A DNA stretch of 64,000 nt, taken from positions 38,898,924-38,962,923 of the forward strand of contig OZ029914.1 in NCBI GenBank assembly GCA_964023275.1, written 5' to 3'. The notes under the pieces were generated by a model. That model was given only the letters and a program-made list of their open reading frames with translations, had not been told where the DNA came from and made no database searches. A program made the translations under genes and the position numbers. Source of the DNA: Norana najaformis. Lineage: Eukaryota; Annelida; Clitellata; Crassiclitellata; Hormogastridae. Positions 46,501 through 55,380 of the stretch are shown in pieces; the first letter of the stretch is position 1; every line of letters starts with the position of its first letter.

Positions 46501-49500
46501 ACCTTTCTGGCATTCACTACCGAGTCACCAAATGATTTGCTAACAGTAAGTATTGAAACATCAAATACAAATATGAATTGCATTCAGCATGCGTTTCTAA
46601 TGGTTTATGGCCACTCGAATAAATCTAACAATGGTGCAGCACACAGACTTATGGCCATCTCATGCAAGCCCATATTCCATGCCACGAGCAGTTAGTACGA
46701 CAACCCTTTGTTTGATGGACTGATTTTTCATACTTCTATGCGTTAACTGTGGCAAATTACTGTAAGTATTATAATTCGCAATCCTAATCGTATTTGCACA
46801 TTTATATAACATCTGCTCAAGAAAACTAGTCAGAAGTGTTCTCGACCTGACAAAACAACACAATAATCAGACAGAATGCTTTCAACCGCTGCCAAAATAG
46901 AGGTAGAGAAAGGACAAGAAGCCTCATGTCGTAGGACGCGTGGCAGACCGTTCCAGGGTGAAAGGCCAACAACGGTGAAGCTACTGTGTTGCAATGCAAA
47001 GTACGGAACCGAGGGACAAAAACCGGAACACCATGTGCTTCAGAGTGAAGAGATCTACGGCCAGAGACAAACGACAACGATTACTCTAATGTCACCTGTA
47101 AATCCTCTACTGGCGTGCAACACCAATTCTCTAAGTTTTGAGGAGACCAAACTGTAAAAGATAAAATTGTACTTGGAAGAACTGAGATCGTTATTGACAA
47201 AAATTCCTCGTGGTTAAGAGGTCGTTTACTCCAGTGAAGCTGGATCATTCAATAAAAGTGGCCATTATTAAACTATCTCTCTTTGACCAAAGAGTGGATA
47301 ATGCATCCAGTGTGACTTATGAAAGCTTTCAGCAACAAACCAAAACAATGGACGAGAAACCAAACCAGGACGCTGGCATATTTTCAGAAAGGTGTCATCA
47401 AAAATACAAAAATGACTTTTCAAGGAAAACGAAGTATAAAGGCGAAACATACGATAGATGGACGTTCTGGAGAGATTTGAAACTTGAAACTATTATGTAC
47501 TATTTCTGTTATTTATGAAGCCAAAATAATGTTCTTCAGTTTCACTAAACTGAGGCTCGTTTAGCACATCATAAGTTTAATGAAAGTCGCTGAAACTATT
47601 AACAAAATTATGCAGGTATAACGTGCAAAGAAATACAGGCTACCCTATTTTGAATATCACACATTTTGCAATGTTTACCTAGCGCTACCTTTGAACCGCG
47701 ATATAGCAAGGAAACTTACGTAGCTAAATCTACCATATGGAAAGCTTGTTTTACTCAACTTCAGTTCATATATAAAATCGATGTTTTATAACGAAATCTT
47801 TAGGTTTCTATGGTCTGAGCAGTAACTTGTCACTGATAAATCTTTTTTCGCAGCCAAAATCACTTTCAATCATGAAGGTTTATCATCTTTGTTTGTTAGG
47901 TTTCATGTGCAGATGGAGAAGCCTTTAAATCGCAAAACTACTCCAATTCAGTTTTGCCCTCGGCTTTGGCCATTTCATCTTGCAAACTTGTAAGAATATG
48001 GTTTCATGCAGATTACAATGTGACCAGTACAAGTTTCAATCTTTCTTATGAAATGGTTACAGGTAAATATTTGTTAAGCTTGCTTATATGTTTGTTTATA
48101 ATTTACATTATTTAATTGCTTCTATCCTACATTTCATTATATGGAATTAATGTGAAGAAACTTACAGGCTACTTAAAGAATCACTGTGTCGACAAACTTC
48201 GAAATTGTATTTCCATCGAGCTACGAATCTTAGAGTCTCCCGATTTCTAGCATCACATTAACGAGCATTTTTTTATAATATGCAATCAAAACAGTTCAAC
48301 CAAATCCATACTTCTGTGGCCAACATCTAAACTTCTATAGGCAGGAATCTATAAATTGCTAATATCAGCTCTATTCAGAGTCATTTTTGACGGTAACAAA
48401 TGAACTGAATTCTCAACAAGCTACCTATAAACCATGTTTAAACACTGCCCTTGCAGTGTAGTCTCCGTCTCAGTATATAGATTAAAATCTTTCGAGTCAG
48501 CAAAACATAACCATGCATCAATTGGCTTACCGCAGACCACTAGTGATTGAACGCACATAAAATACACTGCATGCCAGTCGACGTCAGACCAACCAGCCAG
48601 CGTGCTTGTGGCAAGTCGGCAACACACTAACTCATCATGAACGTCAAAGGTCTTAGTTAAGTGACACCTGCTGGCTTAGGTTTGCCGAAAACGCGCTGAC
48701 TCAACTCTGCTATCGCCAACATCATATCACGTGATCGAAAAGTGTTATTTGGCACACTTGCATTTTCCAAATCCTATAGACTCATATGTTGAGTCAGCAA
48801 GGAAATCACGTTCATACACAGGTTTCATGGTTTGTAGCTTTAAGTAGGTTTTAGGAAACGGAGTATTTTTACCACTGCTAAAGCCATTTATTTAAAAAAA
48901 GGTGAAGGTTAAATACTTGTTTATAAGTCTCTATAGAAATACATCGGAGGCGTTGTCCAAATATTGTCGGAATATTCGGCTCAGGTTCAGACATCATCAA
49001 ATCGATGGAAGACATTTTTATCGTTTGTCAGCAATAGTAGTCAGCCTGTACGAAAGTTGCTTCATCAATTGTTACAATTTGTAAAACCCAAGAATAATTT
49101 CTCTCAGAGTTATGTTCTATATCTGATTTTAGTGCCAACAATAATGATTTTACTTTAATGAAAATGACTTAAAAAGTTTAAATGATTTAAGACTAATAAG
49201 AAAAGTTTGTTGCAGCATCGTTTGCAACTGAAAATCCGAATTCAAGTACGAATGTTCTTGTGATATCAATACTTGCAAGTCTACTGGGCTTATGTATTCT
49301 TTTCGTCCTTATTACTCGCAAAACCAGACACGGCAAGTTTATCGCTAACATATTCTTCATCTATGTAAACACTTGAATTGTTTGTGCCGGTCGAAAGATA
49401 CTCAATCCGACGGCTTTGCACTATTGCAAGTTTGGTACGACTTTTTTTGTTAATGCTTCTCGTGAAATTCCTTATTGAATTTTTGTAGAATTATTATCCT

Positions 49501-51280
49501 GTAAAGATAATATACTTGTGACATTATTGTTATTATTATATGCGGTAACAACTGTTTGCCCTTTCAAAAATCTTATTCGTGAGTACCAACAAATTGACAA
49601 AATATGGACCTGTCTGCTTGGCAAAAATCTCTATACAGAATACATTGAATCGGAGTAATTTTCAGCAGGTGCGTCCACTTTGCGGAGAGTAGCGCCTGTC
49701 AGTGACTAAATCCTATAGGATCCCAGTTCCTCGATGTATATCGAGGCTGCATGCCAAAATTTACTGGTGAAGACCTAAGCGGCAAAAGGGAGCGGAAGTG
49801 CTTCTAGGAGGCATGCCGCATATCTCTTGTCCAAATGATCGTGCAGTGGAAGGAGTACAATTAAAACCGCCCTCCGTTGTCTGTCCCCTGTGGTGGGAAA
49901 CAAGGTAGAACTACTGGGAGAGTTCACGTACCTCGTGTCGAATGTCGAGGCTGATGGCAGCAGAGAATAGCAGTTGCAAGGGCGCTTCGAGTCTTGGCTT
50001 TGGGGCTCCCGAATAGATAAAAGAGACCTTTCGATTGACCGAGGGACATATGGACTCGGACGATGGAGGCAACGCTAACAGTGTGCTCCATACATGTAGA
50101 ACCTGCAGACAAACAGAAGGATGCATGGCAGAGTCGTGGAAAAGCCAACGTTTTAGAAAAATGCACTGCGCTGCTGGTGATGATAATGGTGACGAAGATG
50201 AGACGACGCAAGCTTGATGATGTCAATAATAAGCATCGTTTTTGTCAGATTCCATGCTATAAGCCACTATCCTTGTAGTGGCACATTAGAAGTCTCATGT
50301 TAGATCTATATATCTGTATTCGTATCAGCTTTCTTAATCTGTTCAAGTGTCTATTTATGTACAAAATCATAAGTCCATTGAGTTGACATATATTGGATCG
50401 ATTCTTATCTATTATACCAAAGATCTAATATAAATATTTCGAAATATAATTTATTTCTCCAAGACGTCGCAGCACCGGTGGTATATTCTTAAAAAATAAT
50501 AATAAGTAATACCGATTTTGCAGCATTAAGTATTAACAACTAATAAAATTACAAATCACAATAACTGGAAATAAAATCACAATTACACTGTGAAATAAAA
50601 ATGCTCAATAACTGTGATGTACCTCTTCAAAACAGTTTGCAGTTTAAATTCACAATTACTGTGCATTCTAAGGTACATACCTAGTGTGGAAGAACACAGC
50701 ACATCACTCTGCATCGCAGAACTATACATTACTGTGCAGTCATGATGCATAATAGTGTGCAGTGAAAAGTTTCACAAAACTCACCAGAACTGTGGATTAT
50801 AATTCCACAGTACTGTGTTCAAGTGACAGCTACGCACCACTGTGAAGTGAAGTGTATAAGAAAACTTCGCAACTTTTAAGAGTCTACAAATTCTATGGAG
50901 GCGTTATAATATTTGAAAAAAGTGCCTGCTAATGTTAAAGGTGTAAAAATTGTTTGCTGTTGGCTAATAGAAAGTATTTTGTATGCCAGTGCTAAGTAGA
51001 TTGTTGAAAAATTTTATTTCTGATATCAGAAAGAGACAGTGTTTTGCCTGGAATTCACCTGAATACTTTTACACATTCTGGGCAACATGGAATCGATCCA
51101 ACTGAAGGCAAAACTGGAGAAGCTGGATATGAAGGTCTGCGATCGTCGGGTATCTACGAACATTACGATGAAATAACTGCTAATGACTATCAAACGATAA
51201 ACGAGTACAGCGAAAACCCCAGCCTCAGACAACAAAACGACCCCCACTACGACGAAATCGATCCAACTGATTGCATTTAA
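31383..51280 (+). CDS. Gene 2: SRCR–CUB transmembrane receptor, 5' end not found (span)
   Basis: Paralogue of gene 1 with three SRCR and two CUB domains, a membrane span and an 83-residue tail. Exons: 31383-31536, 33032-33195, 33416-33574, 34068-34231, 38922-39066, 41539-41702 (or 41714), 42636-42805, 43807-43969, 46367-46545, 47900-48062, 49216-49332, 51030-51280. It would give about 664-668 residues without the signal peptide. Two problems cast doubt on it: one base is missing from a G run in exon 33416-33574, shifting the frame, and the donor after 41702 is AT instead of GT. Domain, TM and tail reading frames are otherwise intact, so it is either a recent pseudogene, a gene that skips the bad exons, or affected by a sequencing error. 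The predicted role is the same as gene 1, with an ITAM-like tail. Confidence 0.7.
31537..33031 (+). other. Intron inside SRCR domain A of gene 2
   Basis: Mostly a decayed LINE (31840-32640). The remainder has no recognised feature. Confidence 0.6.
31840..32640 (+). mobile_element. Decayed LINE RT fragment, CR1/L2-like
   Basis: Broken frames read PVLDRVLCILYT (compare the LINE GSVLGPLLFLLYT), ADETQL (YADDTQL box) and WMSSSRLRLNAAKTKHIWL (the WMxxNRLxLNxxKTxFIWF motif). Order and direction are those of a plus-strand non-LTR RT. Many breaks indicate age. Confidence 0.75.
33032..33195 (+). CDS. Gene 2 SRCR domain A, second half
   Basis: 164 nt, phase 2 in and phase 1 out (TGT G|GTAAGT). Reads GNGTGQIWLDDVNCSGTE and ends DVSIRCG, with four cysteines. 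Confidence 0.9.
33416..33574 (+). pseudogene. Gene 2 SRCR domain B, first half, frameshifted
   Basis: 159 nt where the family pattern requires 160. The conserved WGTVC codons, normally TGGGGAACAGTGTGT, appear as TGGGAACAGTGTGT: one G is missing near 33510. The codons on both sides read as normal SRCR ([12 protein letters not shown] before, VACASLGFG after in the shifted frame). Acceptor and donor (TTTGG|GTAAGT) are good. It is either a recent null mutation or a homopolymer sequencing error. Confidence 0.85.
34068..34231 (+). CDS. Gene 2 SRCR domain B, second half
   Basis: 164 nt, phase 2 in and phase 1 out (TGT G|GTAGGT). Reads YGGGTDAIWLDDVKCNGTE and ends AVSISCG. Intact. Confidence 0.9.
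34287..34697 (+). mobile_element. Tc1/mariner-type deletion derivative
   Basis: 411 bp with terminal inverted repeats CACTGTGTCCGGAAAAATTC and its near-inverse, paired over about 27 bp, flanked by TA (34285-34286 and 34698-34699). It keeps only the very C-terminus of a transposase, at 34474-34587 (DQLVVDAAVSQWRVRLEAC, then GGHFEH). A DELDQLV...QWRxRLxxC...GGHFEH tail is typical of IS630/Tc1-mariner proteins. Non-autonomous. Confidence 0.9.
35090..35580 (+). mobile_element. LINE RT fragment, L2/CR1-like, with internal deletion
   Basis: Reads LVLPDLSVIFGTVDHGILFHLLEH (the LLDLSAAFDTVDH box), then GLGLRWIASYLQPGTQSV. After a gap come the C-terminal WNS-type residues. Plus strand. Confidence 0.75.
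35605..38290 (-). mobile_element. RTE-like LINE, nearly full length but decayed
   Basis: Minus strand, 5' end near 38290. Visible parts in order are an APE endonuclease (GIWNVRKM, then LIEEMRRTGLDIMVLSEVR, then AIVMGDRNAAVGE and GLGKGNSRG at about 37860-37330), a linker with KNNKSEGLDNIPAEMLK (37050), and a reverse transcriptase (36911-36414: HRTISLPTHASKIILRIRI, FRKSRGTRDA, VDYEKTFDRVDW). The C-terminal region follows and the 3' tail is GAAGAAGAAGA. The RT catalytic YADD region is deleted or scrambled. The fragments at 9512 and 54545 have a similar 3' end. Confidence 0.8.
38661..38790. repeat. Trinucleotide microsatellite (TAG)n then (GAT)n then (AAT)n
   Basis: About 130 bp of imperfect trinucleotide runs, changing motif twice, just upstream of an SRCR exon. 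Confidence 0.95.
38922..39066 (+). CDS. Gene 2 SRCR domain C, first half
   Basis: 145 nt, phase 1 in and phase 2 out (TTT GG|GTAATT). Reads [19 protein letters not shown] and ends VACKSLGFG. Shorter than the 166 nt of gene 1 at the N-terminal edge only. Confidence 0.9.
39992..40057. repeat. CT/TTTCTC microsatellite
   Basis: Uninterrupted C/T run, mainly CTCTCT and TTTCTC units. It causes a long Ser/Leu/Phe open frame that is not a gene. Confidence 0.95.
40600..40888 (+). mobile_element. tRNA-derived SINE
   Basis: TGGCTTAGTTAGCTGCATCGG near 40630 fits a tRNA A box and GGTTCGCGTCCCG near 40690 fits a B box at about the right distance. A non-tRNA body follows, ending CGCTATATAAAACC and an (ACATTT)n tail at 40858-40886. 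The end resembles the 3' end of the LINE at 44170-45303 (CGCTTTATAAATC then an ATTACA-type tail). The left boundary is uncertain. Confidence 0.8.
41539..41702 (+). CDS. Gene 2 SRCR domain C, second half, with damaged donor
   Basis: 164 nt to the usual junction. Reads YGSGTGQIWLDDVVCNGTE and ends DVSISC. At the position where gene 1 has TGTG|GTTGGT this gene has TGTG|ATTGGC, so the GT donor is lost. A CAG|GTTTGA donor 12 nt downstream (exon end 41714) keeps phase 1 and would add four residues (DWHS). Use of that site is inferred. Confidence 0.8.
41775..42635 (+). other. Intron between SRCR C and CUB 1 of gene 2
   Basis: Contains a LINE/SINE-type tail (AAGGCGCTTTGTAAATGC) with a GAAC repeat at 41803-41870, then blocks shared with 13080-13840 of gene 1. 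No exon. Confidence 0.6.
42636..42805 (+). CDS. Gene 2 CUB domain 1, first half
   Basis: 170 nt, phase 1 in and phase 0 out (AAA|GTAAGT). Reads DCGKTSYSGLSGRISSPNF and then LICIYSIAVPARHKA, keeping both cysteines, unlike gene 1. Confidence 0.9.
43807..43969 (+). CDS. Gene 2 CUB domain 1, second half
   Basis: 163 nt, phase 0 in and phase 1 out (CCA G|GTAAAT). Reads VSCAHGKEF, ITSCTLVRIRF and ends FSLGYDIIPG. Confidence 0.9.
44170..45303 (-). mobile_element. 5'-truncated LINE, L2/CR1-like
   Basis: Minus strand. Reads a TVDH-type box, YGLPHGSVLALLLYILYTSDLV and YADDTQ (the RT catalytic box, near 44930), then HWLPIQQPVHFKILTLV and a WNRLSRDL end. The 3' end is GCGCTTTATAAATC followed by ATTACA repeats. 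A target duplication GACTGTTG lies at 44162-44169 and 45304-45311. The gene 1 spacers show the empty site (GATGACTGTTGTTTATGG). Confidence 0.9.
45312..46366. repeat. Remainder of the gene 2 CUB spacer
   Basis: Diverged homologue of 15380-16254 and 19670-20702 of gene 1. Some frames resemble an old LINE C-terminus but they are too decayed to be sure. Confidence 0.6.
46367..46545 (+). CDS. Gene 2 CUB domain 2, first half
   Basis: 179 nt, phase 1 in and phase 0 out (ACA|GTAAGT). Reads DCGKTNYSESKETISSPSY and GINCTYFISVPS. Confidence 0.9.
46546..47899 (+). other. Intron inside CUB domain 2 of gene 2
   Basis: 46870-47520 holds two open stretches (about 93 and 102 codons) of unknown origin that have no counterpart in the gene 1 CUB2/CUB3 introns. 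47140-47225 resembles the CUB1 intron at 14680. The last 150 bp match 19150-19307 of gene 1. Confidence 0.5.
47900..48062 (+). CDS. Gene 2 CUB domain 2, second half
   Basis: 163 nt, phase 0 in and phase 1 out (ACA G|GTAAAT). Reads VSCADGEAF, ISSCKLVRIWFHADYN and ends FNLSYEMVTG. Confidence 0.9.
49216..49332 (+). CDS. Gene 2 transmembrane exon
   Basis: 117 nt, phase 1 in and phase 1 out. Reads SFATENPNSST then about 21 hydrophobic residues (NVLVISILASLLGLCILFV) and TRKTRH. It is 15 nt shorter than gene 1 at the end of the span. The donor is CACG|GCAAGT, a GC donor at the same place as in gene 1. Confidence 0.85.
49333..51029 (+). other. Last intron of gene 2 (GC–AG)
   Basis: Starts GCAAGT and ends ATATCAG|AAAGAG. 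Carries the decayed LINE remnant at 49720-50230 and the segment shared with gene 1 at 50500-50850. Confidence 0.7.
49720..50230 (+). mobile_element. Decayed LINE fragment in the last intron of gene 2
   Basis: Reads KVELLGEFTYLVSNVEADGS, the FxYLGSxIxxDG motif that follows the RT domain in many LINEs. Homologous to part of 25700-26650 with different deletions. Confidence 0.6.
51030..51280 (+). CDS. Gene 2 cytoplasmic tail and stop, ITAM-like
   Basis: 251 nt, TAA at 51278-51280. Six tyrosines occur in GYEGL, IYEH, HYDEI, DYQTI, EYSEN and HYDEI. YEGL and the first YDEI are separated by eight residues, which fits the ITAM form YxxL/I-x6-12-YxxL/I. DYQTI and the last YDEI are further YxxI motifs. 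Kinase recruitment is inferred. Confidence 0.9.
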
Positions 51281-51506
51281 TCAAACTCATACAATCATGA
51301 ACGCAAGCTTTCTACATACAAAGAAAATGTTGAGAAAATGTGACTATTATTCTAGCAAGTTTTAAAAAAAGAATTAGGAGTAACAACTTGAAAATCATTA
51401 TATAATCAAGATTTTGTGAACAGACTAGACTGTTATAAAAAAATTTAGCCTATTCATTAAGGGTTACTTGTTTGTTAGCCTCAGTCAGAGAGAATTTTAA
51501 TTAGGT

Positions 51507-51512
51507 AATAAA
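51507..51512 (+). promoter_or_regulatory. Candidate poly(A) signal, gene 2
   Basis: AATAAA about 230 bp after the stop, matching 27843-27848 after gene 1. Confidence 0.5.
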
Positions 51513-52188
51513 TTAATTTTATTAGGCCAACAAATTTTATGTGCATGAATATTTTGAAATATATACTGCTAATTCGTCAGGATGACAGACGCGTCTGCAA
51601 AAGCATTATCGGAGCAGCTTTCTAAAATTCGAAGCTTAAGTTCAGCATTATTTACATTCGTGTTATATTGATCTATCGGTGTTGAAATTGTTCTGCTAAT
51701 TTGACATATGTTTATATATATTTTTATATTTGTTCAGAACTTTAGAATGTTCTTTACCAAACTATCATGTTACACTTAACGGACTAATTGATTGGAACTG
51801 TTCTATTAATCAACAAATAATCACACAGATTTGATTCGCTTAACTCTTGGTTAGAGTGTTTGTATTGTCAGCATTTAATAAGTTTGCTTTTCATTAAGAA
51901 ATATCTCACAATCAAGCATAGACGTACTTTGCACAACCGAATTCGTTCTCTGAAATATTCCTCCATCGAAATAGAAAGCCTATAGCTTAGAGTAGTTGTA
52001 TTGTTACATTTGCTTAATTTGTTTTTCATTAAGAAATATCATTATCTAGCATAGATCTAAATTGCTTAACGGAACTCGTTCTTTGGAACCTTCCTCCCTT
52101 AAAATAGAAAACCCATCGATCTTTCTGTATCTACAGTTAAACGGTTCTTAAGGTTTCTATATGCCTTTGCCGGCAAGCCTGCATTGTT

Positions 52189-52226
52189 ATATATATATGT
52201 ATATATGTATATGTATATATATATAC
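52189..52226. repeat. TA/TATG microsatellite
   Basis: TATATA and TATG units for about 38 bp. Confidence 0.95.
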
Positions 52227-53870
52227 TAAATTCGTTTTACTGTTGGATTTTTATGTAACCTAATTTCTTTTATGCTAATATCTTGTATTATGTCGTTCAA
52301 AAGGCATAAGCCTTCCTTCGATGATCGCTTTAGGTGAATACAAACCAGAACAGTTTACTGTAACACGTCTGTGTATTGCAGATGTAGGTTTAATATCTTT
52401 AACTTTTGAATTTTGAACACCAGAACATGCATTTCATTAGGCAAGAGCTGATCAAAACTACAAAAAGGAATCCAATTTAATCTATTAATTAACTATTAAT
52501 GAGCGTCAGTAACTACAGTTTGTTTTGATTTTTTTAAAACCTTCACAACTAATGAGACTCACTACCGTATGCTGTTTAATAATAACATCGTCCTGTTATG
52601 GTCTCTGTATACTCTTGCAGCACTGTAAATGAAGTACGTAATGAGTCATTGCGTCCTATACAATGATCTGATTAAAACATGCTATTGTACTTTTCAACGA
52701 ACTTGATGGCAATTTGTTATTCGTGCATTGAAGTTTCACTATATCTGTCGAGATAAGGAGGCAGTTTCTTGCTTTATTTAGTGCTTTTGGAATATATAAA
52801 TTCTAAAATACAATAATAATATGAAGTACTGTAAGAAATCTGTAATTTATTCGGAGTACTTAGGCCTGCTTCTTATCTCACGACACTGATGATGTGCATG
52901 GTTTCAAATAAAAAAATTATAATCCGGCATTTTGTTGCTTAATAGCTGTCTTAGAAATACTGCGAGCTTCTGTTTATTTTATGCCTTGGTAGCCTAGATT
53001 AGAAAAATCGAGAAATCTGAAGCTGTAACAATATCTTAAAATCAGACTTTCCACAACATATGGCTTGAACATGGCATCCCATTTTTTGATCTTTGCAGTT
53101 TTTAAGATATCCAGTCTCATTCTGTTGTTGGCTTCTATTGTACCTAAGTGAGCTAAGTATTAAATTGACGATTGGAATATTTCTACTACTTAAAGAGGTA
53201 AACATACAACAAAAACATTTCATTATAACAAATTTTTAGAACACATGATCGACAATCGTGGGGCAGATGCGTCACTATTTAATATCATCTGTTTCACTGC
53301 TAATTGAATTGTTCAAACAAACTCTTGGTTTTTGCTTCTTTTTCTGAGTTTCTTGTAAGACTGTCTAATGCAATGGACTTGTATGTAGTTTTATTTTCAG
53401 TTTCATTTATGTACCGATTGTACATAACTTATTTAGTTGCTTATATAATGATAATTGCTCTGTTTACATTTCGATTGCCATCTTAAGTTATTGATGTTAA
53501 TAGGAGACCCTGTTTAAGCGTGACCTTGTTCCCTTCTTGGTTTTGCGTTTTGTATCCTGGCAAACTGTACGTTTTATGTGTAACATGATATGTTGAATTT
53601 GAGATAATAAAGAGTCCATGTATGTATGTATGTAGGTACTATAGATTAGATAAATAACTAAGCATGCGATACGATGCCAGAATTGCCATTCGTGGCAAAT
53701 GCCACAGAAATAGAAGGATATCAACACTGCTTGTAACATGCATCCTGCAACAAATTCGTAACCTCGTTCAAGGCAACTTCTCCATTCATCTCTGTTCATG
53801 GCCAGTCTTCAAGCCGTGATCTTTAGGCTTTGTTAAAAATTACTTAGAGCGTGATGTAGGTCCATGCTCT

Positions 53871-54264
53871 TCTTTCTTCTTCTTCTTCTTTTTCTCTCGT
53901 CCGTCAGGCTACAGCCGACGATGAGGTCTGAACGAAATGCCTCCACGCTGTTCTTTAAATTGTGGCTCATTTGTTCAGATTTCTAGGTCCTCTAACCAGG
54001 TGGTGACCATTCCTCTCTTGGCAGGGTAAGGAAGCCGGTGGGCCCTGGTTAAGACTCATACGCCCTAGGGTGTCCTTCCAGCACCCGCCTCCTGCGTTTG
54101 CCAGCCGTTTTCAGAGTTCCTAGCGAACCTGTCCACCTCGCGTAACGCCCTGGGTGGTGCTTCGGCCTGAGCCTTCTCCACTGATGGCATAGCCTCGCTA
54201 GGCGATCTCTTACTTGGCTGTTCACCATTCCACCGCGTTGAGGTGCAGGTAGGGCTTTGGAAGC
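53871..54264 (-). mobile_element. LINE 3' fragment with GAAGAA tail
   Basis: Minus strand; ends TCATCGTCGGCTGTAGCCTGA then an AGAAGAAGAAG tail at 53872-53890, as in the RTE-like family. The gene 1 flank has the empty site near 29225 (GGTCCATGCTGTAATAG). A short CCATGC duplication lies on both sides. Confidence 0.75.
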
Positions 54265-54544
54265 CATGCAATAATGCTGTCGCTTATAACCAAAAGTTAC
54301 GCTACTCCAAATACAGCTCAGAATTGCACAGGCTTAGATGAAATAAAGGCTAAATGTGCGTATGTGTGTAAACGTATCGCAATTGTTATCTCGGAATTTC
54401 TTTAGCACAGAAATCAAAGCTTATTCACAGGTGATCAATTACGACACACTAACTAGATGAGTTCACGTTAGTTCATCTCTTCGTTCATTTAAATGGTTTT
54501 ACGTAATTGGATATGCATTTACCGCAATTTGCCATCGGAACCCG

Positions 54545-54790
54545 TCTTCTTCTTCAGTGTTCTGCCGTTAGGCAGTAGGTCCAAGAGTCCAACGACGCCA
54601 CTCTTCTCTGCTATGTGCCTTTTCTTTAACTTCTCTGCAGCCCCGTCTTCCTTCTTTATCCATCATCCAGTCTAACAGCATATTTCTTGGTCTTTCTGGA
54701 ACCTTTTTTCCTTTTATTCTTCCTTCAATCACTGTCCTCAGGAGAGAATTTCCACGCAGTATGTGACCAATCCCGGCCATAACTCTATAA
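54545..54790 (-). mobile_element. RTE-like LINE 3' fragment
   Basis: Minus strand. Reads GIGHILRGNSLLRTVIEGRI then KVPERPRNMLLDWMMD and REEWRRWT, the C-terminal end of an APE-type LINE ORF, with a GAAGAAGA tail. It is absent from the homologous gene 1 flank near 29495. Confidence 0.8.
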
Positions 54791-55380
54791 AGGGAATACA
54801 CTTTCATGCAAGATAACATTTTAGCAGTTTTAAAACTGAGAATCGCGGCCTGAGTTTAACAAAGTAAGGAATATTTATAATATAACTTATTCAAAAGAGG
54901 TGCCTTAACCGAAACACGGTTGACATTATATAAAAGCAAGCGACAAGGTAAAAGTAAATTCCTATATAAATGGCTAAGTAAAACTATAATGCATGGGCCT
55001 CTATATTTATTTAGCGCCTTCTATAAAGTGCCAGCCTACATTATGCTATAGTTCAATAAGAACGGAAACTTCAACCACAGGGAAATGAAGATAAAATAGC
55101 AAGAAAATAGAATACAAGAAAAGATCGTCATTCGTATGAAACAAGAACACAACCACAGCAGTTTTACAACAGGGCAGCCCCTTGCGTTGTGTTCATACAC
55201 CAACCTTCAAATGGATGCAGCGCTAAAATGGGTCATACAGCATAGCGCATAATTGTCACGCTTCCAAAGATTTTTTGACCTCGATGTAGCTTAACTTCAA
55301 TGTGCTTTCGTGTATCACAAGCTAAGTTCCCATTAAAAAAACGACTTGCAGCTCATCGCGATGAAGGAGTAAATGAACAA

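Larger units (their letters stand above)
51281..55380. repeat. Downstream flank of gene 2, copy of gene 1 flank
   Basis: Same order as 27623-30140, enlarged by about 600 bp of unique sequence at 51540-52250 and by two LINE pieces (53871-54264 and 54545-54790). No gene recognised. Confidence 0.8.
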
